Shown here piece by piece: positions 53,600 to 62,694 of a stretch of 64,000 nt of DNA. Position 1 is the first letter of the stretch; each line of letters starts with the position of its first letter. The translations under genes were made by a program, and so were the position numbers. The DNA is taken from positions 186,001-250,000 of the forward strand of contig CAXYDD010000002.1 in assembly GCA_964276025.1 (NCBI GenBank), written 5' to 3'. The notes beneath the pieces were generated by a model, which was not told the DNA's origin, ran no database searches, and saw only the letters and a program-made list of their open reading frames with translations. The DNA comes from Porticoccus sp964276025. Lineage in GTDB: Bacteria; Pseudomonadota; Gammaproteobacteria; Pseudomonadales; Porticoccaceae.

Positions 53600-54109
53600 T
53601 TAGCTAAATAAGTTGATCATTTCTAGTACTGCATCTGCTGCTTCTTGCCCCTTATTGCTTTGAGCTAGTGCAACAGAGTCTTCTGGTAAACAGGCGCGAT
53701 GTCTAGCCTGAGCAAGATTATCTACAGTTAAAAGCCCAAAGCCAACTGGTATATTAGCCTTAAGGGCTACTTCCCCTAAACCTCTCGTAGTCTCTTGGCA
53801 TACATAATCGAAATGTGGAGTTTCTCCACGAATCACACAACCAAGAGCGACAATACCCATATATCTAGATATTTTTGAATGGGTAGTTAATTTTTGACAA
53901 GCAAGAGGTAATTCAAACGCGCCCGGGACTCTAAATATATCAATATTTTTTTTGGAAACCCCTGAGCTTTTCAATGAAAACTGTGCGCCTTCAATAAGGT
54001 TTTCAGTAATATTAGAGTTCCATTTAGCTACAACTATAGCAATGCGAATACCGGTCGTCTGATCTATATTTACTTTTAAACTATTCTTTTTAGGGGCAGA
54101 TTTGCTCAT
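53600..54109 (-). CDS. ribH: 6,7-dimethyl-8-ribityllumazine synthase RibH
   Basis: RibH condenses the ribityl pyrimidine with dihydroxybutanone phosphate to lumazine, the penultimate step of riboflavin synthesis. The 169-residue protein has VVAKWNSNITENLIEGA, VPGAFELPLACQKL, ALGCVIRGETPHFDYVC with the catalytic His, and PVGFGLLTVDNLAQA. It is slightly longer at the N-terminus than E. coli RibH. Lies between ribBA and nusB. Confidence 0.96.
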   Translation of the reverse strand: MSKSAPKKNSLKVNIDQTTGIRIAIVVAKWNSNITENLIEGAQFSLKSSGVSKKNIDIFRVPGAFELPLACQKLTTHSKISRYMGIVALGCVIRGETPHFDYVCQETTRGLGEVALKANIPVGFGLLTVDNLAQARHRACLPEDSVALAQSNKGQEAADAVLEMINLFS

Positions 54110-54170
54110 TTCTAGATCCTCGATATTTTATACAAAGCATTTTTTTTAAACTAACCATTCAGAGCAAATG

Positions 54171-55274
54171 TTATTCGCAGCTTATATATTCTACAACTTC
54201 TAGATCAAATCCAGAAATTGCTATAAATCTAAATGGTGCACTCAGTAGCCTCATTTTATGCACCCCAAGGTTCATTAAAATTTGTGAACCTGTACCTACT
54301 TGCTGGTAAACAACATCACTGGCTTTTTTTGGTACTGGACTAATGATTTCGTCGATGCCGGAATCTATGTCATCCGCATCCTCGGGGTAATAAAGAAAGA
54401 CAACCACTCCTTTTCCCTCTTTTGCCACTTTCTTCATCGCACTGGACAAAGTCCAGTTTTTATAGCCCGCCGGTGGTTCAATACCAAATAGGTCTCTGGC
54501 AGATTTATTTATATGGACTCTTACAAGCGGTGGTTCTCCCTGGGAAATATCACCCATAACTAGAGCAAAATGTTTTTCATTGCGAACTATATCTAGATAG
54601 GTATGAAGGATAAAATTTCCATATCCTGTTGTTATGTTTCTTTTACTAATACAGTCAATAGTTTTTTCGGTTACTAAACGATAATGGATTAAATCGGCAA
54701 TAGTACCTATTTTAAGGTTGTGTTTTTTGGCAAAAACATCAAGATCACTACGGCGAGCCATAGTGCCGTCTTCATTCATAATTTCAACTATTACCGCAGC
54801 TGCCTCTAAGCCAGCTATTCTAGCTAAATCACAACCAGCTTCAGTGTGACCTGCTCGACATAAAACACCACCGGCTTCTGCTTGAAGAGGGAATATATGA
54901 CCAGGCTGAACAATGTCTTTTTTTGATGCACTGTCAGCAACTGCTGCGCGAATTGTTCGAGCTCTATCAGCAGCAGATATTCCTGTTGTCACCCCGCTAG
55001 CAGCTTCAATAGACACAGTAAAATTAGTAGCACGGCTAGCCTTATTAACACTAACCATCAAGGGTAAATCTAATTGTCTGCATCTTTGTTCTGTTAATGT
55101 TAGGCAGATCAGGCCACGTCCGTTGGTCGCCATAAAATTTATATCTTCTGGTTCAACCATTGTTGCAGCCATTACTAAGTCACCTTCATTTTCACGATTT
55201 TCATCGTCCATAAGGATAACCATTTTACCTTGACGTATATCTTCAATTATTTCTTCAGTACTATTTATCTTCAT
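54171..55274 (-). CDS. ribBA: dihydroxybutanone-phosphate synthase RibB with degenerate RibA-like domain
   Basis: The N-terminal half (residues about 1-205) is a complete RibB: MDDENRENEGDLVMAA, RAGHTEAGCDLARIAGL and the EIMNEDGTMAR segment with its metal and substrate residues. It makes 3,4-dihydroxy-2-butanone 4-phosphate from ribulose 5-phosphate. The C-terminal half has the RibA fold region but lacks the zinc cysteines (no CLTGD...CDCG motif) and the RQEGRGIG loop, so it should not be an active cyclohydrolase; the separate ribA supplies that step. ATG at 55274 is preferred over TTG at 55286. Confidence 0.93.
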   Translation of the reverse strand: MKINSTEEIIEDIRQGKMVILMDDENRENEGDLVMAATMVEPEDINFMATNGRGLICLTLTEQRCRQLDLPLMVSVNKASRATNFTVSIEAASGVTTGISAADRARTIRAAVADSASKKDIVQPGHIFPLQAEAGGVLCRAGHTEAGCDLARIAGLEAAAVIVEIMNEDGTMARRSDLDVFAKKHNLKIGTIADLIHYRLVTEKTIDCISKRNITTGYGNFILHTYLDIVRNEKHFALVMGDISQGEPPLVRVHINKSARDLFGIEPPAGYKNWTLSSAMKKVAKEGKGVVVFLYYPEDADDIDSGIDEIISPVPKKASDVVYQQVGTGSQILMNLGVHKMRLLSAPFRFIAISGFDLEVVEYISCE

Positions 55275-55334
55275 ACCTATTCTCAAACCTAAATTATAAA
55301 AAATATACCCTATAAAATCACCGAATTTAAAAAA

Positions 55335-55943
55335 CTAATCCATAGTAACGATTTCCCCAAGCATCAATCGTTCTACATAGCGTGCAATTACATCTACTTC
55401 TAAGTTAACTTTTGTTCCTTTTTGGTAAGAATTCATTACAGTATGCTCAAGAGTATAAGGGACGATATTTAATTCAAATTCTGACCCCTCGGCCTTGTTA
55501 ACAGTTAGGCTTATTCCATCAATGGTAATCGATCCTTTCTGCGCAATATATTTTGCTAATTTTGCTGGTGCACGCAGTCGAAAGCGTTCAGAACGAGCAT
55601 CTGAGAAACGGTCTACAACCTCTCCTATACCATCAACATGGCCAAGAACTAAATGGCCACCGAGCCTCATATCTATAGTAAGTGAGCGCTCAAGATTAAC
55701 TTTAGTGCCGATACTCCAGTTTTCGATAGAAGTGACTGATAATGTTTCAGAAGAAATATCTGACTCGTATCCGTCCTGACACAACCGTGCAACAGTTAAA
55801 CAAACGCCATTGGTTGCTATACTATCCCCCAGCTGGATTTTTGATACATCCAGTTGGTTTGTTTTTACACGCAATTTCATATCGCCCTTGCATTGCTCTA
55901 GAGCAACAATCTCTCCTACTTCTTCTATGATACCGGTAAACAT
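55335..55943 (-). CDS. ribE: riboflavin synthase alpha chain RibE
   Basis: Riboflavin synthase dismutates two lumazines to riboflavin. The 202-residue protein has the invariant MFTGIIEEVG start and two lumazine-binding repeats, each with an S/N-G-V/I-S/C-L-T-V motif: NGVCLTVA (about 46-53) and DGISLTVN (about 144-151), plus GGHLVLGHVDG at the junction. It follows ribD by 18 bases. Confidence 0.97.
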   Translation of the reverse strand: MFTGIIEEVGEIVALEQCKGDMKLRVKTNQLDVSKIQLGDSIATNGVCLTVARLCQDGYESDISSETLSVTSIENWSIGTKVNLERSLTIDMRLGGHLVLGHVDGIGEVVDRFSDARSERFRLRAPAKLAKYIAQKGSITIDGISLTVNKAEGSEFELNIVPYTLEHTVMNSYQKGTKVNLEVDVIARYVERLMLGEIVTMD

Positions 55944-55961
55944 ATTTATGATTTCTCTATT

Positions 55962-57089
55962 TTAATATTTAAGTTTTTTTATTTGAGTAGTTATGCGTAT
56001 ATCATTGCCCACTTGCCTTATATCCTTAATATCTAGTTCTATACCTTGATCTAGACGAGTAAATGGTAAACTAACTAATGGTCTTGCTATATTGCCTAAG
56101 AGTTTAGGTGCCATATAAACTACAAGCTCATCCACTAAACCTAATTGCATAAATGCGCCTGCCAATATTGGTCCTGATTCAATAAGAACATTATTACACT
56201 CTTTTTCAGCCAATAATTTCATCAGCCTTAAAAGATCAACTTTTCCAGCACTATTAGCAATACAGACAGTGTCAACATTTTCTAAATTTGAATTTTTTCT
56301 CTCAATTGCTGAAGCAATTAATACAGGTGCTGAACCTGACAAAATCTTTGCATCATTTGGTAATTTCAGCTTGCTATCTACTACTACTAGAAGTGGTTGT
56401 TTTGGATCTGGTGTATGATTAGACGTTGACGCGTCTTTTTTATATCTTACTGTCAAAGATGGATCATCATACAAAATAGTTCCAATACCGGTAATAATAG
56501 CGCAATTCGCAGCTCTTAGTTTCTGAACATCTTCACGGGCAGGTCCACCGGTAATCCATTGACTTTTTCCATCACCCATTGCAGTACGTCCATCTAGACT
56601 CATAGCTAACTTAATAGTTATTCTAGGCAAGCCAAGCTGATGTCTTTTGATATAGCCTGAATTAAGTTGTTGAGCTTCGGTTTTTAGTAAGGGGCCTTCG
56701 ACAGAAATACCTGCCTCTTTTAATTTTAAAAGACCCTGGCTGTCCACTGCTGGGTTAGGATCAGCCATACCATATACGACTCTTGAAATTCCAGATTTTA
56801 TTAACGCATCCACGCAAGGTCCTGTTTTTCCCTTATGACTACATGGCTCAAGAGTAACATAGGCTGTGGCCCCCTCAGATGCTGTAATTAAAGACTTAAG
56901 AGCATTTATCTCAGCATGATCCTCACCAGCTATTTGATGCCAACCTTCACCTATAATTATTTCGTCCTTGGTAAGAATACAACCTACAGAAGGATTTGGC
57001 ATACAGGTATTTTTTCCTTTAAGCGCTAGCTTTAAAGCTTTAGCCATCATCTGAAAATCGTAGCTTTTTAGGTGCTTAGTATTCTCCAT
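55962..57089 (-). CDS. ribD: bifunctional riboflavin deaminase/reductase RibD
   Basis: RibD carries out deamination then side-chain reduction of the pyrimidine intermediate. The 375-residue protein has an N-terminal CDA-like deaminase domain with zinc site DHAEINAL (about 56-63) and EPCSHKGKTGPC (about 80-91), and a C-terminal reductase domain (from about residue 155) with MSLDGRTA, SQWITGGPAR and IESGPILAGAF. It lies 6 bases after nrdR. Confidence 0.97.
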   Translation of the reverse strand: MENTKHLKSYDFQMMAKALKLALKGKNTCMPNPSVGCILTKDEIIIGEGWHQIAGEDHAEINALKSLITASEGATAYVTLEPCSHKGKTGPCVDALIKSGISRVVYGMADPNPAVDSQGLLKLKEAGISVEGPLLKTEAQQLNSGYIKRHQLGLPRITIKLAMSLDGRTAMGDGKSQWITGGPAREDVQKLRAANCAIITGIGTILYDDPSLTVRYKKDASTSNHTPDPKQPLLVVVDSKLKLPNDAKILSGSAPVLIASAIERKNSNLENVDTVCIANSAGKVDLLRLMKLLAEKECNNVLIESGPILAGAFMQLGLVDELVVYMAPKLLGNIARPLVSLPFTRLDQGIELDIKDIRQVGNDIRITTQIKKLKY

Positions 57090-57095
57090 GTAAAA

Positions 57096-57569
57096 TTAAT
57101 CCCTGATCTTTTTTGGACCCTTTTTTTCCAATCGGTCAAGTTCGGCTCGAAATTCGCTAAGATCTTGAAAACTCCGATAAACAGAAGCAAAACGAACATA
57201 TGCCACTTCATCCAACTCTCTAAGTTCAGACATAACTCTTTCACCAACCATTCTCGAAGTTATCTCCCTTTCTCCGGTTGCCCTCAAGCTATGCTGAATA
57301 TGTGATATGGCATCTTCGATTTGATCGATACCAACTGGACGCTTCTCAAGAGCTCTGAGAAGACCTGCTCTGAGTTTTTCTTCATCAAATGGTTCGCGAG
57401 TTTCGTCGCTTTTTATGACTCTTGGCATAACTAGTTCAGCTAATTCATACGTAGTGAAGCGCTCACGACAAGACATACATTCACGCCTCCGCCTAACTTG
57501 ACCACCCTCTGAAACAAGCCGAGAATCATTAACCTTAGTATCTTCTGCGCCACAAAAAGGACAATGCAT
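57096..57569 (-). CDS. nrdR: transcriptional repressor NrdR
   Basis: NrdR is a zinc- and ATP-binding repressor of ribonucleotide reductase genes. The 157-residue protein has the N-terminal zinc ribbon (MHCPFCGAEDTKVNDSR, then RRRRECMSCRERFTTYE) and an ATP-cone domain (about 49-140). ATG at 57569 gives the invariant MHCPFC start; a GTG at 57611 would add 14 residues without family counterpart. It lies between glyA and ribD, the usual gammaproteobacterial order. Confidence 0.97.
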   Translation of the reverse strand: MHCPFCGAEDTKVNDSRLVSEGGQVRRRRECMSCRERFTTYELAELVMPRVIKSDETREPFDEEKLRAGLLRALEKRPVGIDQIEDAISHIQHSLRATGEREITSRMVGERVMSELRELDEVAYVRFASVYRSFQDLSEFRAELDRLEKKGPKKIRD

Positions 57570-57690
57570 ACGAGTCTCTTGATTTTTATGAATAATATAG
57601 AATTGTATCACATTGAAATGATCTCTCAGCGTCGCCGAGGTTTAATGCAATTTAAGGAAAAAACAAGGTGGCTGCTCTGATAAAAACTTA

Positions 57691-58950
57691 TTAGCTATAT
57701 ACAGGAAATCTGCTGCAAAGCTCGAGGACCTTGGTTTTTACCTCTGGAATAACTGTATCAGATGTTCCAGCCTCTAAGCTATCTAGCACGTCACAAATCC
57801 AATGAGCAAGATCTTTTGATTCAGGTTCTTTGAAACCGCGAGTCGTAATAGCAGGAGTACCTATTCTTAATCCAGAGGTTATAAATGGTGATCGAGGATC
57901 ATTGGGCACAGCATTTTTATTTACTGTTATAAATGCTTCACCCAAGGCCGCATCAGCATCCTTTCCGGTAAATTCTTTGCCAATAAGATCAACTAACATT
58001 AGATGGTTTTCAGTTCCACCAGACACTATTTTTATTTTTCTTTCTATAAAAGTAGCAGCCATTGTCTTCGCATTTTTTAGTACTTGTTGTTGATAAACTT
58101 TGAACTCTTCAGTTAAAGCCTCTTTAAAAGCAATAGCTTTGGCGGCTATAACATGGCACAAAGGGCCTCCTTGGCCACCAGGAAAGATGGCAGAATTAAA
58201 TTTCTTTGCTAAATCTTCGTTGTTGGTCAAAATAATCCCACCACGTGGACCACGAAGTGTCTTGTGTGTAGTTGATGTAACGGCGTCTGCGAATGGGATT
58301 GGGCTGGGATAGACACCTGCGGCAACAAGACCAGCTACATGTGCCATATCAACTAAAAAATAAGCTCCTACTTTATCGGCAATTTCACGAAAACGCTTCC
58401 AATCCAAAATTCCAGAGTATGCGGAAAATCCAGCTATGATCATTTTGGGTTGGCATTCAGTTGCTAGCCTCTCTATTTCATCGTAATCAACCAAACCAGT
58501 TTCTGGGTTTAAGCCATACTGAACAGAATTATAAATTTTTCCTGAGAAACTTGGTTTTGCTCCATGAGTCAAATGGCCACCTGCGTCTAAACTCATACCA
58601 AGAATGGTATCGCCGGCTGAGCAAAGGGCTAAAAATACAGCAGAATTTGCTTGTGATCCAGAATGAGGCTGAACATTGGCGAAATTAACACCGAATAACT
58701 CTTTCACTCTCTTAATAGCTAGTTCTTCTGTTTGATCCACAAACTCACAACCACCGTAATAACGCTTGTTAGGATAGCCTTCAGCATACTTATTAGTAAG
58801 CTTTGACCCCTGTGCAGCCATTACAGCAGGACTAGTATAATTTTCCGAAGCGATAAGCTCGATATGGTCTTCTTGGCGTTTCGACTCGTTTTTAATTGAC
58901 CCCCAAATCTCGGGATCAAAATTTTCAATAGTTTGGTTTTTATCAAACAT
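57691..58950 (-). CDS. glyA: serine hydroxymethyltransferase GlyA
   Basis: GlyA interconverts serine and glycine with tetrahydrofolate, feeding one-carbon metabolism. The 419-residue pyridoxal-phosphate enzyme has ELIASENYTSPAV, GYPNKRYYGGCE, NVQPHSGSQAN, DMAHVAGLVAAG, and the Schiff-base lysine in VTSTTHKTLRGPRGG (about 222-236). Length and motifs are typical. It is the upstream neighbour of nrdR, about 120 bases before its start. Confidence 0.98.
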   Translation of the reverse strand: MFDKNQTIENFDPEIWGSIKNESKRQEDHIELIASENYTSPAVMAAQGSKLTNKYAEGYPNKRYYGGCEFVDQTEELAIKRVKELFGVNFANVQPHSGSQANSAVFLALCSAGDTILGMSLDAGGHLTHGAKPSFSGKIYNSVQYGLNPETGLVDYDEIERLATECQPKMIIAGFSAYSGILDWKRFREIADKVGAYFLVDMAHVAGLVAAGVYPSPIPFADAVTSTTHKTLRGPRGGIILTNNEDLAKKFNSAIFPGGQGGPLCHVIAAKAIAFKEALTEEFKVYQQQVLKNAKTMAATFIERKIKIVSGGTENHLMLVDLIGKEFTGKDADAALGEAFITVNKNAVPNDPRSPFITSGLRIGTPAITTRGFKEPESKDLAHWICDVLDSLEAGTSDTVIPEVKTKVLELCSRFPVYS

Positions 58951-59094
58951 TCATATCACGCAATAGATTTATATTTAAATGGCAAGATTTTTTCTTATAC
59001 AAATTGTACACAAATTCAGATGAAAACTATACGATTTTTGCGTCTAAATACACTTATTAAAATACATTATTTTCATATATTCTTAATGGTAAGC

Positions 59095-62000
59095 TCACAT
59101 GTTTCTTCTATAAAGACCTCCAATTTCATAAAGAGCTGAGCTTAATTGCCCTAGAGAATTAAATTTTGCTGCCTCCATGAGACAACTAAATGTATTTTCT
59201 TGATTTAATGCCGCTAGCTTCAGCTCACCAAGTGACTTTTCTGCAGAAGATTTATTAAGCATAATATATGCTTTTAATGCATCAACTTGAAGCTGCTTTT
59301 CCATATCATCAGATCGCGCTAACTCACGCCCCTCTATAATTTCTTTTTCCTCTTCATTTGGAAGAAAAGTATTTATGCCAATCAATGGTAGGCTGCCATC
59401 ATGCTTTTTATGCTCGTATAACATACTTTCTTCTTGAATTTTACCTCTTTGGTACATTGTATCCATTGCACCAAGAACACCTCCGCGCTCGGAAATTCTA
59501 TCAAATTCATCATAGACCGCTTCTTCCAACAAGTCTGTCAACTGCTCAACCAAAAACGACCCTTGCCATGGATTTTCACAGAAATTTAAACCAAATTCAC
59601 GATTAATTATTAATTGTATTGCCATAGCCCGACGAACTGATTCTGATGTTGGTGTGGTAATAGCCTCATCATAAGCATTAGTATGTAAACTATTTGTATT
59701 GTCAAATATTGCATACAATGCCTGAAGAGTCGTACGTATATCGTTGAAGCTCATTTCCTGTGCATGCAGACTGCGACCAGATGTCTGAATATGATACTTA
59801 AGCATCTGGCTACGAGGGCTGGCATTATATCTTTCCTTCATTGCTCTAGCCCATATACGACGTGCAACTCTGCCCATCACAGCATATTCAGGATCCATCC
59901 CATTAGAAAAGAAGAAACTGAAATTTGATACAAAATCATCTATTTTCATACCCCTCGATAGATAGTACTCTACTAAAGTAAATCCGTTTGATAGAGTAAA
60001 TGCTAACTGTGAAATCGGGTTCGCACCTGCTTCGGCAATATGATACCCGCTCACTGAAACACTATAATAATTGGATATTTTATTTTTAATAAAATACTCC
60101 TGTACATCACCCATCATCCGCATCGCAAAATTTGTAGAAAAAATACAAGTATTTTGCGCTTGATCCTCCTTAAGAATATCAGCCTGCACGGTGCCGCGAA
60201 CTGAGGATAGAGCCGCTGTTTTTATTTTGGAATAAATTTTACTATCTACCAATTTATCGCCAGTGATACCCAGCATAGCTAGGCCTAATCCATTATGGCC
60301 ATCCGGCAGCTCTCCCTTATAAGCAGGTCTTTCTTTACCCTTGAAAAAACTCCGTATTTTTTGCTCAGCTTCGTTCCATAGATCGTTTTCTTTGAGATAA
60401 ATTTCAACTTGCTGATCAATTACAGCATTCATAAAGAATGCTAAAATCATTGGTGCTGGGCCGTTTATGGTCATAGAAACTGAAGTTTTTGAAGAGCAAA
60501 GATTAAAACCGGAGTATAGTTTTTTCATATCATCTAATGTGGCAATTGAGACCCCAGAATTTCCAATTTTTCCCCATATATCAGGACGCACATCTGGGTC
60601 TGCTCCATAAAGTGTTACGGAGTCAAAAGCTGTCGAAAGACGTATAGCTATTAAACCAGTTGATACATAATGAAATCTACGGTTTGTCTTTTCTGGGGTA
60701 CCCTCACCAGCAAACATTCTTGAAGGATCCTCTCCTGTCCTACGATATGAAAAAACACCAGCTGTATACGGATAGCTACCCGGTAAATTCTCGGAAAGTA
60801 AAAACTTCAGAACTTCCCCCCAATCTCGATACTGGGGAGCTGCAACCTTTGGAATTTTGAGCTGGCTTAAAGAGGATGTAAAATTATCTCCCCTGATATC
60901 TTTACCCCTTACGGAGTAGGAATATTTATCTGATTCAACTCCTGATTTTTTCTCTGTCCACTCCTGAATAAGTTTTTTCGATTCATCGGTAATTTTAATA
61001 ATGGCATATTGATATGTTGCCCGCAATTTACCAAGAGTCTTATCTGAATTTGTTTGGATTAACTGAGATTCTGAGTATTTCTCTAAAGGATCTGGAAGCA
61101 TCTCGTCTTTTAATTTTTTTAGCATGGAGTAAGCCTGATAAGCTTCAGATGCAAATTCAAATTGAGCTTTATTTTTTATACAAATCTGTCGTCCATTTTC
61201 ACTAATATCAGACAGATAGCGAACTCTATTTTCAGGAATGAGTGCAACCGATTTTGAGTGAACGAGGCTATTATTTTCTGAAGGAACCCAAATTTTTTCA
61301 TCCAATCTTTTTTTTCTAGCGATGAGTCTGCACAAATTATAAAAGGCATAACTTAATCCCGGATCATTAAATTGGTTAGCAATAGCTGGATAAACTGGTA
61401 TCTCGCTATCTAACAAACTAAAAGCATTATGGTTCCTCCGCCACTGCTTTCGTATATCTCGAAGAGCATCCGCAGAGCCTCTTTTTTCATACTTATTTAA
61501 AATAACTATATCTGCATAATCAACCATATCTATTTTTTCTAGTTGAGTAGCTGCACCATAATCACCAGTCATTATATAAACTGATAGATCAACGATATCG
61601 ACTATCTGAGAATCGCTTTGGCCGATACCGGCTGTCTCAATAAAGATTAAGTCATAACCCACTGATCTTAAATATAGGGATATATCTTCTAATACTTCAT
61701 TAGTTGCCAAATGTTGCCGTCTTGTTGCCATAGACCTCATAAATACATTTGGAGAAGAAAGACTATTCATCCTGATTCTATCACCTAATAGTGCTCCTCC
61801 CGTTTTTCGCCGAGTAGGGTCTACAGCCAAAACTGCTATACGGATATCTGATCTATTTCTTAAAAATCTTTCTAATAGTTCATCAACAACACTGCTTTTA
61901 CCTGCTCCACCAGTACCAGTAATACCTATTACTGGTGTTTCACAAATAGACCCTTTCCATTTTGTTTTTAGTTCATTCAATATATCTATTGGGATACTTT

Positions 62001-62562
62001 TATTTTCTATAGCAGAGATGATTTGAGAAATTTCCATCTCATCATTTATGTCTTGTTTAGCATATGTCTTATGGCCATTATCTATGTATATTTTATTTCC
62101 CTTATCAGTTGAATCGGACCTCACAATTTGAAATAAATCGTCTATCATCCCCACTAGTCCCATCTCCATACCCTGTTCAGGATGATAGATACGACTTACG
62201 CCTGCAGATTCAAGAAACTTAATTTCTTCAAGTGTAATAGTGCCGCCGCCGCCGCCAAAAACTTTAATATGCTCTGCCCCATATTCTTTTAGTAAGTCCA
62301 ATAAGTAAGTAAAATATTCTATATGTCCACCCTGATAAGAACTTATGGCAATAGCATCGACATCCTCCTGAATTGCAGCACGAACAACTTCACATACACT
62401 TCTGTTGTGGCCTAAATGCACTACTTCAGCACCCTTAGATTGAATTAATCTTCGGATCACATTAATAGCAGCATCATGTCCATCAAAAAGTGAGGCAGCT
62501 GTTACAAAACGTAATGGTCTAGGAGTTTCGTTTTTTCTTCTTTTAGTAGCTAAATTTTTCAT
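59095..62562 (-). CDS. icmF: fused isobutyryl-CoA mutase IcmF (B12-dependent)
   Basis: IcmF isomerises isobutyryl-CoA and n-butyryl-CoA, and in studied cases isovaleryl/pivalyl-CoA, with adenosylcobalamin. Three parts are fused in the order known for IcmF. First is a B12 domain with DGHDAAI (cobalt-ligand His29), SSYQGGH and a GGGGG turn. Next is a G-protein chaperone domain with Walker A GTGGAGKSS (216-224) and an NKYEKRGSADAL segment. Last is the mutase barrel with AGVFSYRRTGEDPSRMFAGE, GNSGVSI and TINGPAP. A Phe in AGVF, where methylmalonyl-CoA mutases have Tyr, supports IcmF. ATG at 62562 gives 1155 residues; the frame is open to TTG 62628. Divergent from ettA. Confidence 0.93.
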   Translation of the reverse strand: MKNLATKRRKNETPRPLRFVTAASLFDGHDAAINVIRRLIQSKGAEVVHLGHNRSVCEVVRAAIQEDVDAIAISSYQGGHIEYFTYLLDLLKEYGAEHIKVFGGGGGTITLEEIKFLESAGVSRIYHPEQGMEMGLVGMIDDLFQIVRSDSTDKGNKIYIDNGHKTYAKQDINDEMEISQIISAIENKSIPIDILNELKTKWKGSICETPVIGITGTGGAGKSSVVDELLERFLRNRSDIRIAVLAVDPTRRKTGGALLGDRIRMNSLSSPNVFMRSMATRRQHLATNEVLEDISLYLRSVGYDLIFIETAGIGQSDSQIVDIVDLSVYIMTGDYGAATQLEKIDMVDYADIVILNKYEKRGSADALRDIRKQWRRNHNAFSLLDSEIPVYPAIANQFNDPGLSYAFYNLCRLIARKKRLDEKIWVPSENNSLVHSKSVALIPENRVRYLSDISENGRQICIKNKAQFEFASEAYQAYSMLKKLKDEMLPDPLEKYSESQLIQTNSDKTLGKLRATYQYAIIKITDESKKLIQEWTEKKSGVESDKYSYSVRGKDIRGDNFTSSLSQLKIPKVAAPQYRDWGEVLKFLLSENLPGSYPYTAGVFSYRRTGEDPSRMFAGEGTPEKTNRRFHYVSTGLIAIRLSTAFDSVTLYGADPDVRPDIWGKIGNSGVSIATLDDMKKLYSGFNLCSSKTSVSMTINGPAPMILAFFMNAVIDQQVEIYLKENDLWNEAEQKIRSFFKGKERPAYKGELPDGHNGLGLAMLGITGDKLVDSKIYSKIKTAALSSVRGTVQADILKEDQAQNTCIFSTNFAMRMMGDVQEYFIKNKISNYYSVSVSGYHIAEAGANPISQLAFTLSNGFTLVEYYLSRGMKIDDFVSNFSFFFSNGMDPEYAVMGRVARRIWARAMKERYNASPRSQMLKYHIQTSGRSLHAQEMSFNDIRTTLQALYAIFDNTNSLHTNAYDEAITTPTSESVRRAMAIQLIINREFGLNFCENPWQGSFLVEQLTDLLEEAVYDEFDRISERGGVLGAMDTMYQRGKIQEESMLYEHKKHDGSLPLIGINTFLPNEEEKEIIEGRELARSDDMEKQLQVDALKAYIMLNKSSAEKSLGELKLAALNQENTFSCLMEAAKFNSLGQLSSALYEIGGLYRRNM

Positions 62563-62694
62563 CGCTCTAATTCCGTGCTCAAATAAAACTGGATTATTTA
62601 TATTGGTCCATTGTCTAGTAATAAACAATTTCTGTCAGCTTCATGTTTCCGTTAATATATAATACACACTAATAATTAAATGCTGATAACTATT

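Noticed and set aside
55287..55334. Possible FMN riboswitch upstream of ribBA, or elsewhere in the rib cluster
   Set aside because: The gaps between rib genes are too short and I see none of the conserved AGGGGCAR-type segments; gaps before ribD and ribE are shorter still.
58951..59094. Possible glycine riboswitch upstream of glyA
   Set aside because: The 144 bases are AT-rich with no GC-rich conserved core, and I found no tandem aptamer pattern.
62563..62628. N-terminal extension of the fused mutase from a TTG codon
   Set aside because: The 22 extra residues have no counterpart in IcmF proteins and a later ATG at 62562 fits the family start.
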